A stretch of 14,588 nt of DNA from contig CANQDY010000017.1 in assembly GCA_947593895.1 (NCBI GenBank), positions 1 to 14,588 of the forward strand. The letters run 5' to 3'. Of this stretch, positions 8,309 through 14,576 are shown piece by piece (the first letter of the stretch is position 1; every line of letters begins with the position of its first letter). Source of the DNA: an uncultured Bacilli bacterium (GTDB lineage Bacteria; Bacillota_I; Bacilli_A; RFN20; CAG-449). The notes beneath the pieces were generated by a model. The model did not search any database. It saw only the letters and a list, made by a program, of their open reading frames with translations, and had not been told where the DNA came from. A program made the translations under genes and the position numbers.

Positions 8309-9715
8309 TTATTCGCCCTGATCTGCACTACTTTCTATTTCAACAAAACGACCTATATTCACCATAAAGTGTAATTCAACAGTTCCAACCTTTCCATTAC
8401 GGTTCTTTGCAACAATAATTTTTGTTGGTCGATCAACATCAAAAGGACCATCGCTGTCTTGATTAGCGTTTACTTTTTGTTCTTCTTGCTGTTTTTCTGG
8501 TTTTTGATAGTCATCACGATGTATAAATAAAACTTGATCTGCATCTTGCTCAATTGATCCAGAATCACGTAAGTCAGATAAAATTGGTTGTCGAGCGCTT
8601 TTTTCATTAGCTCTGGACAATTGGCTTAAGCAAATTACTGGAATATCAAGTTCTCTTGCCAATGATTTTAAGGAACGAGAAATTTCACCAACTTCGATAG
8701 AACGAGAAACTTCACCTAACTTAGCATTAGTAGTAATTAGACCTAAATAGTCAATAAAAATAACACTTAAATCCGGATGAGAAGCTTTAAGTTTTTTTGC
8801 TTTAGTTCTGATGTCGTTAAGTTTTTGCGCTGAAGTATCATCAATAAAAATCTTTGCTTTAGATAGTTTAGTTCTTGCAACTTCAAGAGCCATCCAGTCA
8901 TCTGATTGTAAATTACCTGTACTTAAATATGTTGAGTTAATTCCCGCGACCGCAGAAATTAGACGGCGACAAATCGATTCAGCGTCCATTTCAAGCGAGA
9001 AAAATGCCACTGTTTTTCCTTCGCTGGCGGCGTTATACATCAAGTTAATTGCAAGAGCCGTTTTACCTACACTAGGTCTGGCAGCTAAAATAACTAAATT
9101 TCCTTTTTGCCAACCCTGAGTATAGCGATCCAGAGTGTTATAACCAGTTGTAATACCAATACAAAATTTATTTTTGTTCTCATCATTTTGAGCAATTTTT
9201 AATTTATTAGTAACCTTTGATACTACTTCTTGAGCGCTGACAAATTCCGCTACTCGTCGATTTTGAGTTACTCCTAAAATCTTATTTTCACATTCGGCAA
9301 TATATTGAGAAACATCTAAAATTTTTTCTTTTTTAAAACCATCAATACATCCTTGCATTGTATTAATTAATTTTCTTGATAAAGAAGCATCTTTAATAAT
9401 TCTAACATGATAAAAAGCATTGGTATCACCAATATAAGTCTCACCTAATTCATAAATATACTGAACTCCACCAACCTTATCAAGTGCTTTCATCGATGTG
9501 TTGAGTTGATCAACTACGCTAGGAACATCAACATCGATTCCTAAGCTCATCAAACTAAAAACTGCTTTAAATACTAACTGATGACGTTTATCTAAAAAAT
9601 CATCATCTGTCAATGAGGTAGTAATTTCATCTCTTGCATCCTTAGATTTAAGTAAAGCACCTAATACTGCTTGTTCAGCTTCAAATGTGTTATTATAAAA
9701 CTCCTGATTACTCAT
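8309..9715 (-). CDS. dnaB: Replicative DNA helicase DnaB (DnaC in B. subtilis)
   Basis: This 468-residue protein has the standard length for the hexameric replicative helicase, which unwinds DNA ahead of the polymerase. The N-terminal domain (about 8-150) begins with the typical FEAEQAVLGALL. The RecA-like domain has Walker A ARPSVGKT (212-219), the FSLEM segment (239-243), Walker B VIFIDYLGL (318-326), LSQLSR (363-368) and SDLRDSGSIEQDAD (380-393). A glutamine- and lysine-rich linker follows at about 405-425. No intein is present, although the Walker A and LSQLSR sites are frequent insertion points. The start lies 6 nt after the rplI stop; AGG at that stop is the only ribosome-binding signal. 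Location between rplI and walJ is the origin-proximal arrangement of Bacillota. Confidence 0.98.
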   Translation of the reverse strand: MSNQEFYNNTFEAEQAVLGALLKSKDARDEITTSLTDDDFLDKRHQLVFKAVFSLMSLGIDVDVPSVVDQLNTSMKALDKVGGVQYIYELGETYIGDTNAFYHVRIIKDASLSRKLINTMQGCIDGFKKEKILDVSQYIAECENKILGVTQNRRVAEFVSAQEVVSKVTNKLKIAQNDENKNKFCIGITTGYNTLDRYTQGWQKGNLVILAARPSVGKTALAINLMYNAASEGKTVAFFSLEMDAESICRRLISAVAGINSTYLSTGNLQSDDWMALEVARTKLSKAKIFIDDTSAQKLNDIRTKAKKLKASHPDLSVIFIDYLGLITTNAKLGEVSRSIEVGEISRSLKSLARELDIPVICLSQLSRANEKSARQPILSDLRDSGSIEQDADQVLFIHRDDYQKPEKQQEEQKVNANQDSDGPFDVDRPTKIIVAKNRNGKVGTVELHFMVNIGRFVEIESSADQGE

Positions 9716-9721
9716 AAAAAC

Positions 9722-10171
9722 CTACTTTTTTTCGCTAACATGAACCCGAATAGTTCCAATAACATTTTTAAATAGTTCAACACGAAGATTTGTATATCCA
9801 AAGGCATTTATTGGATATTTATCTAAGAATTTTCTCTTATCAATAATAATGCTATATTTTTGTTTTAACAAATCTACAACTTCTTTTTGAGAGATGGTTC
9901 CCATCATTCTACCATCTTTACTACTTTGCGCATTAAACTCAAAAACTAATGTTTGCAACTTAATAGCAAGCTCTTCAGCTTCCTTTTTCTTTCTTAATAA
10001 TTCATCTTTTTCACTTTGAATTTGACGATCTCTAATTTCTAACCCGGTTGATGTTGATTTAACCGCTAATCGACGAGGAATTAAATAATTCTGTGCATAG
10101 CCATCTGAAACTTCAACAACTTGATTTTTCTTCCCAATATTTTTAACATCTTGCAATAAAATTACTTTCAT
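9722..10171 (-). CDS. rplI: 50S ribosomal protein L9
   Basis: The protein has 149 residues starting with MKVILLQDVKNIGKK, the universal L9 N terminus. The N-terminal RNA-binding domain contains the GYAQNYLIPRRLA signature (about 29-41), a long charged helix rich in K and E follows (about 50-80), and the C-terminal domain starts near FEFNAQSSKDGRMMGT. L9 binds 23S rRNA domain V near the L1 stalk and influences reading-frame maintenance. An in-frame ATG 30 nt further upstream (10201) would add MMQEHHRGRS, but it overlaps gdpP and lacks homology to L9. The start at 10171 has GAGGGAG just upstream, overlapping the gdpP stop codon. The gdpP-rplI-dnaB order is widely conserved. Confidence 0.97.
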   Translation of the reverse strand: MKVILLQDVKNIGKKNQVVEVSDGYAQNYLIPRRLAVKSTSTGLEIRDRQIQSEKDELLRKKKEAEELAIKLQTLVFEFNAQSSKDGRMMGTISQKEVVDLLKQKYSIIIDKRKFLDKYPINAFGYTNLRVELFKNVIGTIRVHVSEKK

Positions 10172-10175
10172 ACTT

Positions 10176-10182
10176 CTCCCTC
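10176..10182 (-). promoter_or_regulatory. Ribosome-binding site fixing the rplI start
   Basis: On the minus strand GAGGGAG begins inside the gdpP stop codon and is followed by AAGT and the ATG at 10171. It rules against the longer in-frame start at 10201. Confidence 0.7.
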
Positions 10183-12167
10183 TATGATGCTCTTGCATCA
10201 TTCAAATATAAATCTAAAACATTTAATAACATAGAATTTACTTCATCAATTGACTTGTTATCAATTTGTGTTGCAGCTCCGGCAAAATGCCCACCCCCGC
10301 CTAATCTTTCCATCAATAATTGAACGTTAACCGATCCATCACTTCGTGCAGAAATGCCAATTTTTCTTTGTTCTACTCTACCGATTACAAAACAAGCATT
10401 AATTCCTTTAATTTGCAATGTTTCTTGAGCACACAGCGCTAACATTGAACGACTTATAACATCTTCATCATCAGCGCAACAAACAACAATTCCAAAATAT
10501 GGAATTTTGGCAGTACTCATAATCTTTGTTTTTAATGCGTATTCTTCAAATTCTTCTTTTAAGAAAGAATCGGCAATTGCATTATCCGCACCAAACTCTT
10601 TTAAAATCAAAGAAGCATCATAAGTTCTTGGTCCTGTTTTAGTACGATAATAATTTGTATCAAGTAAAATACCACTTAACATCATCGTGGAGATTTTACT
10701 TGGTATGGTAATTCGTTTTTCGTTATATCTAATTAATTCAGCAACAAGTTCTGAGGCACTGGAAGCCGATGGCTCAATGTGAGAAAAAATTGGTTTTTCA
10801 ACAAACTCTTCACCTCGACGATGGTGATCAACAATCGCAACCTTAAATGCTAATTCAACCAATCTTGGTACCATAGTAATTGATGGACGATGAACATCAG
10901 TTAAAAACAACAATGTTGTGTATTTTAATTCTTCCATTGCACTCTTTGGTGAAATTGTAATTTCTTTAATTTGTTGAGGAGTAAAAGTTTGTTTAAATGC
11001 TTTTCTTGTTTTTTCTTCGACTAATTTTTCATCATAAACAATTTGAGCTTTTGCACCACATTCTTTAATGAAGTAATACAAACCCAAAGCAGAACCAAGT
11101 GCATCTAAATCCATATCCTTATGTCCCATAATTAAAACATTAGAGGAATCTTTAATGATAGTTTCAATAGATTTAGACAAAACTCTAATCTTAACACGAT
11201 TTCTTTTAACTTTGGCTTCTGATTTTCCACCAAAGAAAATTAAGTTCTCACCATATGGAGAGATAACAACTTGATCTCCACCTCTAGATAGAGCAACATC
11301 TAAAGCAGAGGAAGCTAAATCATTAAGTTTAGCAACATCGTTTAATCCTAATGCAATGCCAATAGATAAAGTCAATTCATAATCATCGTCGTTATTTTCA
11401 TCTCTAACTTCATTTAATAATGAAAAATGATCACTTACCATTTTTTCATATTGCTCAAAATTAGCAAAAACTAAATAGCTATCTGCACGATACTTCTTTA
11501 ATAATAAATTATACTTCTTTGCATAATTAACAATAATTTTTTGAGCGGCCGCTAACATATCATTAGCTTTAATATCATCAACTAAAGCTACTATATCTTG
11601 ATAATTATCAATTGATATAACCCCAATAACTGGAGCATGAGCTTTTGAGAAAACTGTAATTGCATTAAAATCTGTAATATCTTTAAAAATAAATAAATTA
11701 GCATCTTGAAGAAATCTAACTTCATAAGTTCGATTGTTTTGCTCGATTTTCACAAAAGATACACCTTCTTTAAATTTTAAAAGTTCCTCTTTCCATGAAT
11801 AAATATTTTTATCAACAATATCCATTTGTTCATCAACAAACCAATCATTAACCCAAATAATATTATCTTTGTCATCAATTAACACTAATCCAATTTGAGC
11901 AAAATTATATACTTCTTGAATATCATCACCAATTACATCAACTGCAGAAATATCGTTTTTTAATCTTGTTTTAGAAACTTTAGAAAAAGCAATCCAAAAA
12001 TAAATTAAATCTATAAATAATGATCCACTTAAAGTTCCAACTAAAGTTTTAATAATCAAATCTCTAGAGTCAATCAAATACAATATAAATAGTGAAACGA
12101 CTATTGCAAGTTGAAAAAAGAAAATCCAAAAGGCAATTAACATGTACTTTTTTATTAATCTTTGCAT
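10182..12167 (-). CDS. gdpP: Cyclic-di-AMP phosphodiesterase GdpP
   Basis: This 661-residue protein has the full GdpP architecture: two N-terminal membrane helices (about 8-32 and 38-62), a PAS-like domain (about 85-165), a degenerate GGDEF domain (about 175-305, with SRGGDQ at 294-299), and a C-terminal DHH-DHHA1 phosphodiesterase. In the catalytic domain GHKDMDLDALGSA (348-360; H349, D351, D353), D424, D447-H448-H449 and D503 would bind metal, and GGGGH (623-627) belongs to DHHA1. The family hydrolyses c-di-AMP to pApA and so influences potassium and osmotic balance and cell-wall homeostasis. I place the start at the ATG at 12167: GAGGTGAT (12173-12180) is optimally spaced for it, whereas the in-frame TTG at 12170 is too close. 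It is first in a six-gene operon, with a large AT-rich palindrome just upstream. Confidence 0.96.
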   Translation of the reverse strand: MQRLIKKYMLIAFWIFFFQLAIVVSLFILYLIDSRDLIIKTLVGTLSGSLFIDLIYFWIAFSKVSKTRLKNDISAVDVIGDDIQEVYNFAQIGLVLIDDKDNIIWVNDWFVDEQMDIVDKNIYSWKEELLKFKEGVSFVKIEQNNRTYEVRFLQDANLFIFKDITDFNAITVFSKAHAPVIGVISIDNYQDIVALVDDIKANDMLAAAQKIIVNYAKKYNLLLKKYRADSYLVFANFEQYEKMVSDHFSLLNEVRDENNDDDYELTLSIGIALGLNDVAKLNDLASSALDVALSRGGDQVVISPYGENLIFFGGKSEAKVKRNRVKIRVLSKSIETIIKDSSNVLIMGHKDMDLDALGSALGLYYFIKECGAKAQIVYDEKLVEEKTRKAFKQTFTPQQIKEITISPKSAMEELKYTTLLFLTDVHRPSITMVPRLVELAFKVAIVDHHRRGEEFVEKPIFSHIEPSASSASELVAELIRYNEKRITIPSKISTMMLSGILLDTNYYRTKTGPRTYDASLILKEFGADNAIADSFLKEEFEEYALKTKIMSTAKIPYFGIVVCCADDEDVISRSMLALCAQETLQIKGINACFVIGRVEQRKIGISARSDGSVNVQLLMERLGGGGHFAGAATQIDNKSIDEVNSMLLNVLDLYLNDARAS

Positions 12168-12172
12168 CAATA

Positions 12173-12180
12173 ATCACCTC
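12173..12180 (-). promoter_or_regulatory. Ribosome-binding site fixing the gdpP start
   Basis: On the minus strand GAGGTGAT is followed by TATTG and then ATG (12167). The GAGGTG-to-ATG distance is 7 nt, against about 4 nt to the in-frame TTG. Confidence 0.75.
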
Positions 12181-12190
12181 TAATAAAGTT

Positions 12191-12227
12191 ATTATACTAT
12201 ATATTTGAAATAATATATAGTAATAAT
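12191..12227. repeat. Imperfect AT-rich inverted repeat upstream of gdpP
   Basis: TACTATATATT (12195-12205) and AATATATAGTA (12212-12222) are a perfect 11-bp inverted repeat around the 6-nt centre TGAAAT. With one bulged A (12223) four more pairs extend it to 12191-12227. A TATAAT on the minus strand (12191-12196) lies in the outer arm and could be the gdpP -10 box, but its -35 region is poor. Eight T follow on the plus strand (12227-12234). It could be an operator, a 5'-UTR hairpin or a simple AT-rich palindrome. Confidence 0.55.
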
Positions 12228-12307
12228 TTTTTTTAATTCTTTCTTATTTTTGATTTTTATTCCTCATAATTCCATATTTTTTAATTAATTTAGTAGCCAA
12301 AGTTTAA

Positions 12308-12333
12308 ATAATTGACAGAAATGTGTCCATTAT
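12308..12333. repeat. Operator-like dyad in the gdpP/orphan-gene divergent region
   Basis: ATAATTGACA (12308-12317) and TGTCCATTAT (12324-12333) form an inverted repeat matching at 9 of 10 positions around GAAATG. The arms contain a TTGACA, and a TATAAT overlaps the right side, but these two boxes are only 13 nt apart. The symmetry suggests a protein-binding site; no regulator can be named. Confidence 0.4.
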
Positions 12334-12392
12334 AATTTCGATAAAACGGCGAATTTTCTCTATCAATTATTTTCGATTAACTAATTTGAGTA

Positions 12393-12398
12393 TATAAT
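12393..12398 (+). promoter_or_regulatory. Candidate -10 box for the orphan membrane-protein gene
   Basis: A perfect TATAAT lies 55 nt before the ATG at 12454. The best -35 at 16-17 nt spacing (TTTCGA or TTTTCG, about 12370-12376) is weak, so the call depends on the -10 box alone. Confidence 0.35.
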
Positions 12399-12437
12399 GT
12401 TAATTAAACAAAATATATTTTAAATTTTGCTAATGTC

Positions 12438-12445
12438 AGGAGAGG
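12438..12445 (+). promoter_or_regulatory. Ribosome-binding site of the orphan membrane-protein gene
   Basis: AGGAGAGG ends 8 nt before ATG at 12454. This selects the ATG over the in-frame TTG at 12427, for which the sequence would lie inside the coding region. Confidence 0.75.
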
Positions 12446-12453
12446 AATGTTAT

Positions 12454-13044
12454 ATGAATAATAAGGATAAATCAAAAAGAAGAAAAAGCTTTTTTAAATC
12501 TCTTAGAGATTACTCTAAAAATCGAAAAGCAAAAAGAAATTTTTCTGATCGCTATTCAGAAATATGTTCCGATGGTAGTATTAGAATTAGAGTCGATGGA
12601 AAAAACGAATTGTTTTCTCCATATAGTTTTAAAAACGACTTATCACCAGAATTAATAGGCTATATCGAAGATACTGCCTATAATATTCCAATTGATCGTC
12701 CTTTGAATATTTGCTTTTCATCAGTTGAAAAAGATGATCAAGAGAAAGTTATAAAAGCATATAAAAAATATTTTGAACTAAGTTTCAACGATAAATGCCT
12801 AGATCTACGTATTTATTTTATCAAATCTGTTATACTCATGATATTTGGTTTTATATTTCTTTCCGTTGGCATCATCTTTTCTCATTTTGATGCTTTTTGG
12901 GGATTAAACGAAATATTCACTGTTGCTGCATCGTTTTCTATGTGGGAAAGTATTGATTTTTTTCTTCTTGGTAGAACTGAAATTAAAACCAAAAAACTTG
13001 ATACCGCACAACTATTATTAGCAAAAATAGAATTTATTGAGTAG
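12454..13044 (+). CDS. Uncharacterised protein with basic N terminus and two membrane helices
   Basis: I do not recognise this 196-residue protein. Residues 1-30 are strongly basic (KDKSKRRKS and KNRKAKR), without signal-peptide character. A mixed soluble segment follows (about 31-120), beginning with a short stretch IRIRVDGKNELFSPY and containing many acidic and aromatic residues. Two hydrophobic segments (about 122-143 and 149-172) form a helical hairpin with little outside it, followed by a short tail ending AQLLLAKIEFIE. By the positive-inside rule both ends should be cytoplasmic. The segment MWESIDFFLLGR at the end of the second helix may be a family signature. It stands alone on the plus strand between two minus-strand operons and has a good ribosome-binding site. 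Codon use resembles its neighbours, so it appears to be a real native gene. Confidence 0.8.
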   Translation: MNNKDKSKRRKSFFKSLRDYSKNRKAKRNFSDRYSEICSDGSIRIRVDGKNELFSPYSFKNDLSPELIGYIEDTAYNIPIDRPLNICFSSVEKDDQEKVIKAYKKYFELSFNDKCLDLRIYFIKSVILMIFGFIFLSVGIIFSHFDAFWGLNEIFTVAASFSMWESIDFFLLGRTEIKTKKLDTAQLLLAKIEFIE

Positions 13045-13337
13045 ATTTTTTTCCAAAAAAAAATTAAATAACGCTAATTTCTCGAGTATTTTTATTTCTA
13101 GTAATATTTAATGTAATTACTTTCAAAATAATTGATGAGTTTAATAAAATTTTTTATTCAAATATAAATTCTTTTTATTTTCGTTTTTCATCAAACAAAA
13201 TACTTTTTATAACACCTATAAGCTTTTTAAAATTTTTTTCTGTCTTATTTGAATTTAAAATTTTAAAACATCAACACTCCACTATTGTTATATTATCGGT
13301 ATCCATCAAAAAATATTTAAAATTTGTAATTGCAATT
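13045..13337. other. Very AT-rich intergenic stretch without a supported gene
   Basis: Between the orphan gene and the rpsR terminator there is a stretch of very AT-rich sequence with many homopolymer runs. No frame on either strand has both a plausible start signal and useful length, and no tRNA or known structured RNA was seen. A minus-strand frame at 13175-13306 is interrupted by TGA. It could be the remains of a lost gene or simply long 3' flanks. Confidence 0.6.
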
Positions 13338-13363
13338 AAAAAGGTCACCTTATCCAAGTGACC
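13338..13363 (-). terminator. Intrinsic terminator after rpsR, possibly bidirectional
   Basis: On the minus strand GGTCAC and GTGACC (13358-13363 and 13343-13348) form a 6-bp GC-rich stem, extended by T-A pairs with a bulge, followed directly by five T and then AATT. It lies 32 nt beyond the rpsR stop. On the plus strand ATCG and then TTTTTATATTTT follow the same stem, so it may also end transcription of the upstream orphan gene, after a 3' UTR of about 300 nt. Confidence 0.8.
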
Positions 13364-13394
13364 ATCGTTTTTATATTTTACTATTTAATATAAA

Positions 13395-13622
13395 TTAGTC
13401 TGCAATAAATGGAAGTAATGCCATAAAACGTGCATTTTTTATTGCTTGTTCAACTGCTCTTTGGTGTTTTGCACAAGTCCCCGTTACACGTCTTGGTGAA
13501 ATCTTGCCATTTGGTGAAATAAAGCGTTTTAATAATTCAACATCTTTATAGTCAATAACTTGATTTTTATTTTTGCAGAAAATACAGACCTTTTTTTTTG
13601 GTCTCATTTTTTTGAATCCCAT
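13395..13622 (-). CDS. rpsR: 30S ribosomal protein S18
   Basis: This 75-residue protein has the usual S18 length. Signature stretches are KKVCIFCKNK, DYKDVELLKRFIS, GKISPRRVTGTCAKHQR and ARFMALLPF. It retains C13, C16, C50 and H53, a CxxC...CxxH set typical of the zinc-binding (C+) form of S18, so zinc demand differs from lineages carrying a cysteine-free paralogue. S18 binds the platform of the 30S subunit together with S6. ATG at 13622 has GTAGG upstream at about 9 nt; an internal ATG (residue 6, MRPKKK) is a less likely alternative. It is the last gene of rpsF-ssb-rpsR, 49 nt after ssb, and is followed by a good terminator. A small 6-bp stem-loop (13640-13657) lies in the ssb-rpsR spacer. 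Confidence 0.97.
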   Translation of the reverse strand: MGFKKMRPKKKVCIFCKNKNQVIDYKDVELLKRFISPNGKISPRRVTGTCAKHQRAVEQAIKNARFMALLPFIAD

Positions 13623-13671
13623 GTTTTTTCCTACCTTTCTTTCTCATTAAAGAGAAACAATAATTATTTAC

Positions 13672-14133
13672 CTAAAATGGTAAATCATCATCTGTGACAT
13701 CGATAGAAGAAACGTTTTTAGATTCTGGTTCCCTTTCATCTTCCGGACTATTATCTGGTAAATACCCATAATCATCCGCAGTTGGTTCAACTACTGATGA
13801 AGAACCTGAATCATCTTTTCTTTCTAAGAATTGAACAGAGTCACAAATAACTTCAATAACGGAAACACGACGTCCATCTTTTGAATCATATGTACGTTGA
13901 TTCAAGCGACCTTCAATCCCAACTAAAGAACCCTTATGGGTAAATCTGGAGACATTTTCAGCTTGTTGATTCCAAATAGTACATGGAATGAACGAAGTGG
14001 TTTTTTCTCCATTTGATCCCTTAGAACGGTTATCAACTGCAATTGTGAAGGATGCAACTGAAGTTCCGTTTCCGGTTTTTCTTAATTCTGGATCACGCGT
14101 CATGCGCCCAACTAAAACTACACGATTAATCAT
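13672..14133 (-). CDS. ssb: Single-stranded DNA-binding protein
   Basis: This 153-residue protein has an N-terminal OB fold (about 1-105) beginning MINRVVLVGRMTRDPELR, with FTIAVDNR, the conserved WNQQAENV block and a GIEGRLNQRTYDSKDG strand-loop. An acidic, low-complexity linker rich in S, D, E and P follows. The C-terminal tip DDDLPF is the docking peptide for replication and repair partners. The protein forms tetramers, protects single-stranded DNA and recruits enzymes at the fork. ATG at 14133 is preceded by AAGGGGGAT. The position between rpsF and rpsR marks it as the essential housekeeping copy rather than a phage or plasmid SSB. Translation may be moderated by the S6-S18 control acting on the operon leader. 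Confidence 0.98.
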   Translation of the reverse strand: MINRVVLVGRMTRDPELRKTGNGTSVASFTIAVDNRSKGSNGEKTTSFIPCTIWNQQAENVSRFTHKGSLVGIEGRLNQRTYDSKDGRRVSVIEVICDSVQFLERKDDSGSSSVVEPTADDYGYLPDNSPEDEREPESKNVSSIDVTDDDLPF

Positions 14134-14156
14134 AATTCTAATCCCCCTTTATAAGG

Positions 14157-14441
14157 TTATTTTGCAATAATTAAATGACGGAGAATACTTGTGTTAATTT
14201 TAGCAACTCTGCCGAATTCTTCAACAACTTTTGGACTTGCTACCGTTGCTTCGACAACAACATAATATCCTTTAACTTCTTTGTTAATTTCGTAAGCTAA
14301 ATCTCTTAATCCCCATTCATTGACATCGTCGATAGTTCCTCCATCAACTTTTAAGATGTCATGTAATTTTCCAATTAATTCGTTACGATTTGCATCATCA
14401 ATATCAGCTTTTAGGATATACATAATCTCGTATTTTTTCAT
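14157..14441 (-). CDS. rpsF: 30S ribosomal protein S6
   Basis: This 94-residue protein has the normal length for Gram-positive S6. It begins MKKYEIMYILKADID, contains the characteristic WGLRDLAYEINKEVKGYY strand-helix region, and ends LRHLIIAK. S6 forms a heterodimer with S18 on the platform of the 30S subunit. The acidic tail that is glutamylated in E. coli is absent, as in other Bacillota. ATG at 14441 has an excellent GGGAGGTG ribosome-binding site. It is first in the rpsF-ssb-rpsR operon, with its own promoter and a leader of about 66 nt containing a hairpin. Feedback repression by the S6:S18 complex on this leader is known in other bacteria and is likely here, though its diagnostic CCG element was not clearly seen. 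Confidence 0.97.
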   Translation of the reverse strand: MKKYEIMYILKADIDDANRNELIGKLHDILKVDGGTIDDVNEWGLRDLAYEINKEVKGYYVVVEATVASPKVVEEFGRVAKINTSILRHLIIAK

Positions 14442-14444
14442 GTT

Positions 14445-14505
14445 TACACCTCCCTATGGTCTTCTGGCTATTTTCTTAAATAGCAGAGAGTATATTTTAG
14501 GCCTT
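14445..14505 (-). ncRNA. Candidate structured leader of rpsF-ssb-rpsR
   Basis: In the mRNA leader GCTATTT and AAATAGC (14478-14484 and 14467-14473) form a 7-bp stem with an AAGA loop, extended by TCT/AGA with a bulged C. CCTA (near 14500) can pair with TAGG at the edge of the Shine-Dalgarno sequence, closing an outer stem that could mask it. This fits autogenous control by S6:S18, but the conserved CCG loop of the described motif was not identified. Confidence 0.4.
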
Positions 14506-14514
14506 CACACCTAT

Positions 14515-14542
14515 TTAATAATATAACCTAGTTATATGTCAA
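14515..14542 (-). promoter_or_regulatory. Promoter of rpsF-ssb-rpsR
   Basis: On the minus strand a perfect -35 TTGACA (14537-14542) is followed by a 16-nt spacer and a -10 TATTAA (14515-14520). Transcription would start near 14508, about 66 nt before the rpsF ATG. Confidence 0.7.
14521..14537. repeat. Perfect 7-bp dyad filling the rpsF promoter spacer
   Basis: ATATAAC and GTTATAT flank CTA as a perfect inverted repeat lying between the -35 and -10 boxes. Its position is that of a repressor operator, though chance in AT-rich DNA is possible. No matching dyad was found elsewhere in the window. Confidence 0.5.
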
Positions 14543-14553
14543 ATGTAAAGTAG

Positions 14554-14576
14554 AAAAACTGGTTTACAAAAAAACC
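14554..14576 (-). terminator. Weak terminator-like hairpin before the rpsF promoter
   Basis: On the minus strand GGTTT and AAACC form a 5-bp stem with a 6-nt loop, followed by AG and five T. It could end a leftward gene that lies beyond the right edge, but the stem is short. Confidence 0.3.

Noticed and set aside
8811..9119. Plus-strand 102-codon frame inside dnaB
   Set aside because: It is antisense to the conserved ATPase domain, with no start signal and no family resemblance.
10172..10201. Ten-residue N-terminal extension of L9
   Set aside because: The universal L9 start MKVILL is at 10171 with its own ribosome-binding site; the extension lies within the gdpP 3' end.
12312..12336. TTGACA plus TATAAT as a normal rightward promoter for the orphan gene
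   Set aside because: The spacer is 13 nt, far below the 16-18 nt needed by sigma-A, so I list the region only as a dyad.
12427..12453. Nine-residue N-terminal extension of the orphan protein from TTG
   Set aside because: The AGGAGAGG ribosome-binding site lies inside this extension and points to ATG at 12454.
13042..13068. T-run and A-run after the orphan gene as its terminator
   Set aside because: The stem would be only A-T pairs with a 2-nt loop and has no GC clamp; the GGTCAC/GTGACC hairpin further on is a better candidate.
13175..13306. Minus-strand frame with internal TGA, readable as 43 residues if TGA meant tryptophan
   Set aside because: TGA is used as a stop in this window (walJ) and Trp is coded by TGG in the real genes. 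The frame lacks a convincing ribosome-binding site and is dominated by K, N, I and F as expected from AT-rich noncoding DNA.
13988..14526. Plus-strand short frames opposite ssb and rpsF (13988-14170 and 14320-14526)
   Set aside because: Both lie antisense to certain genes; the second also crosses the rpsF promoter and leader.
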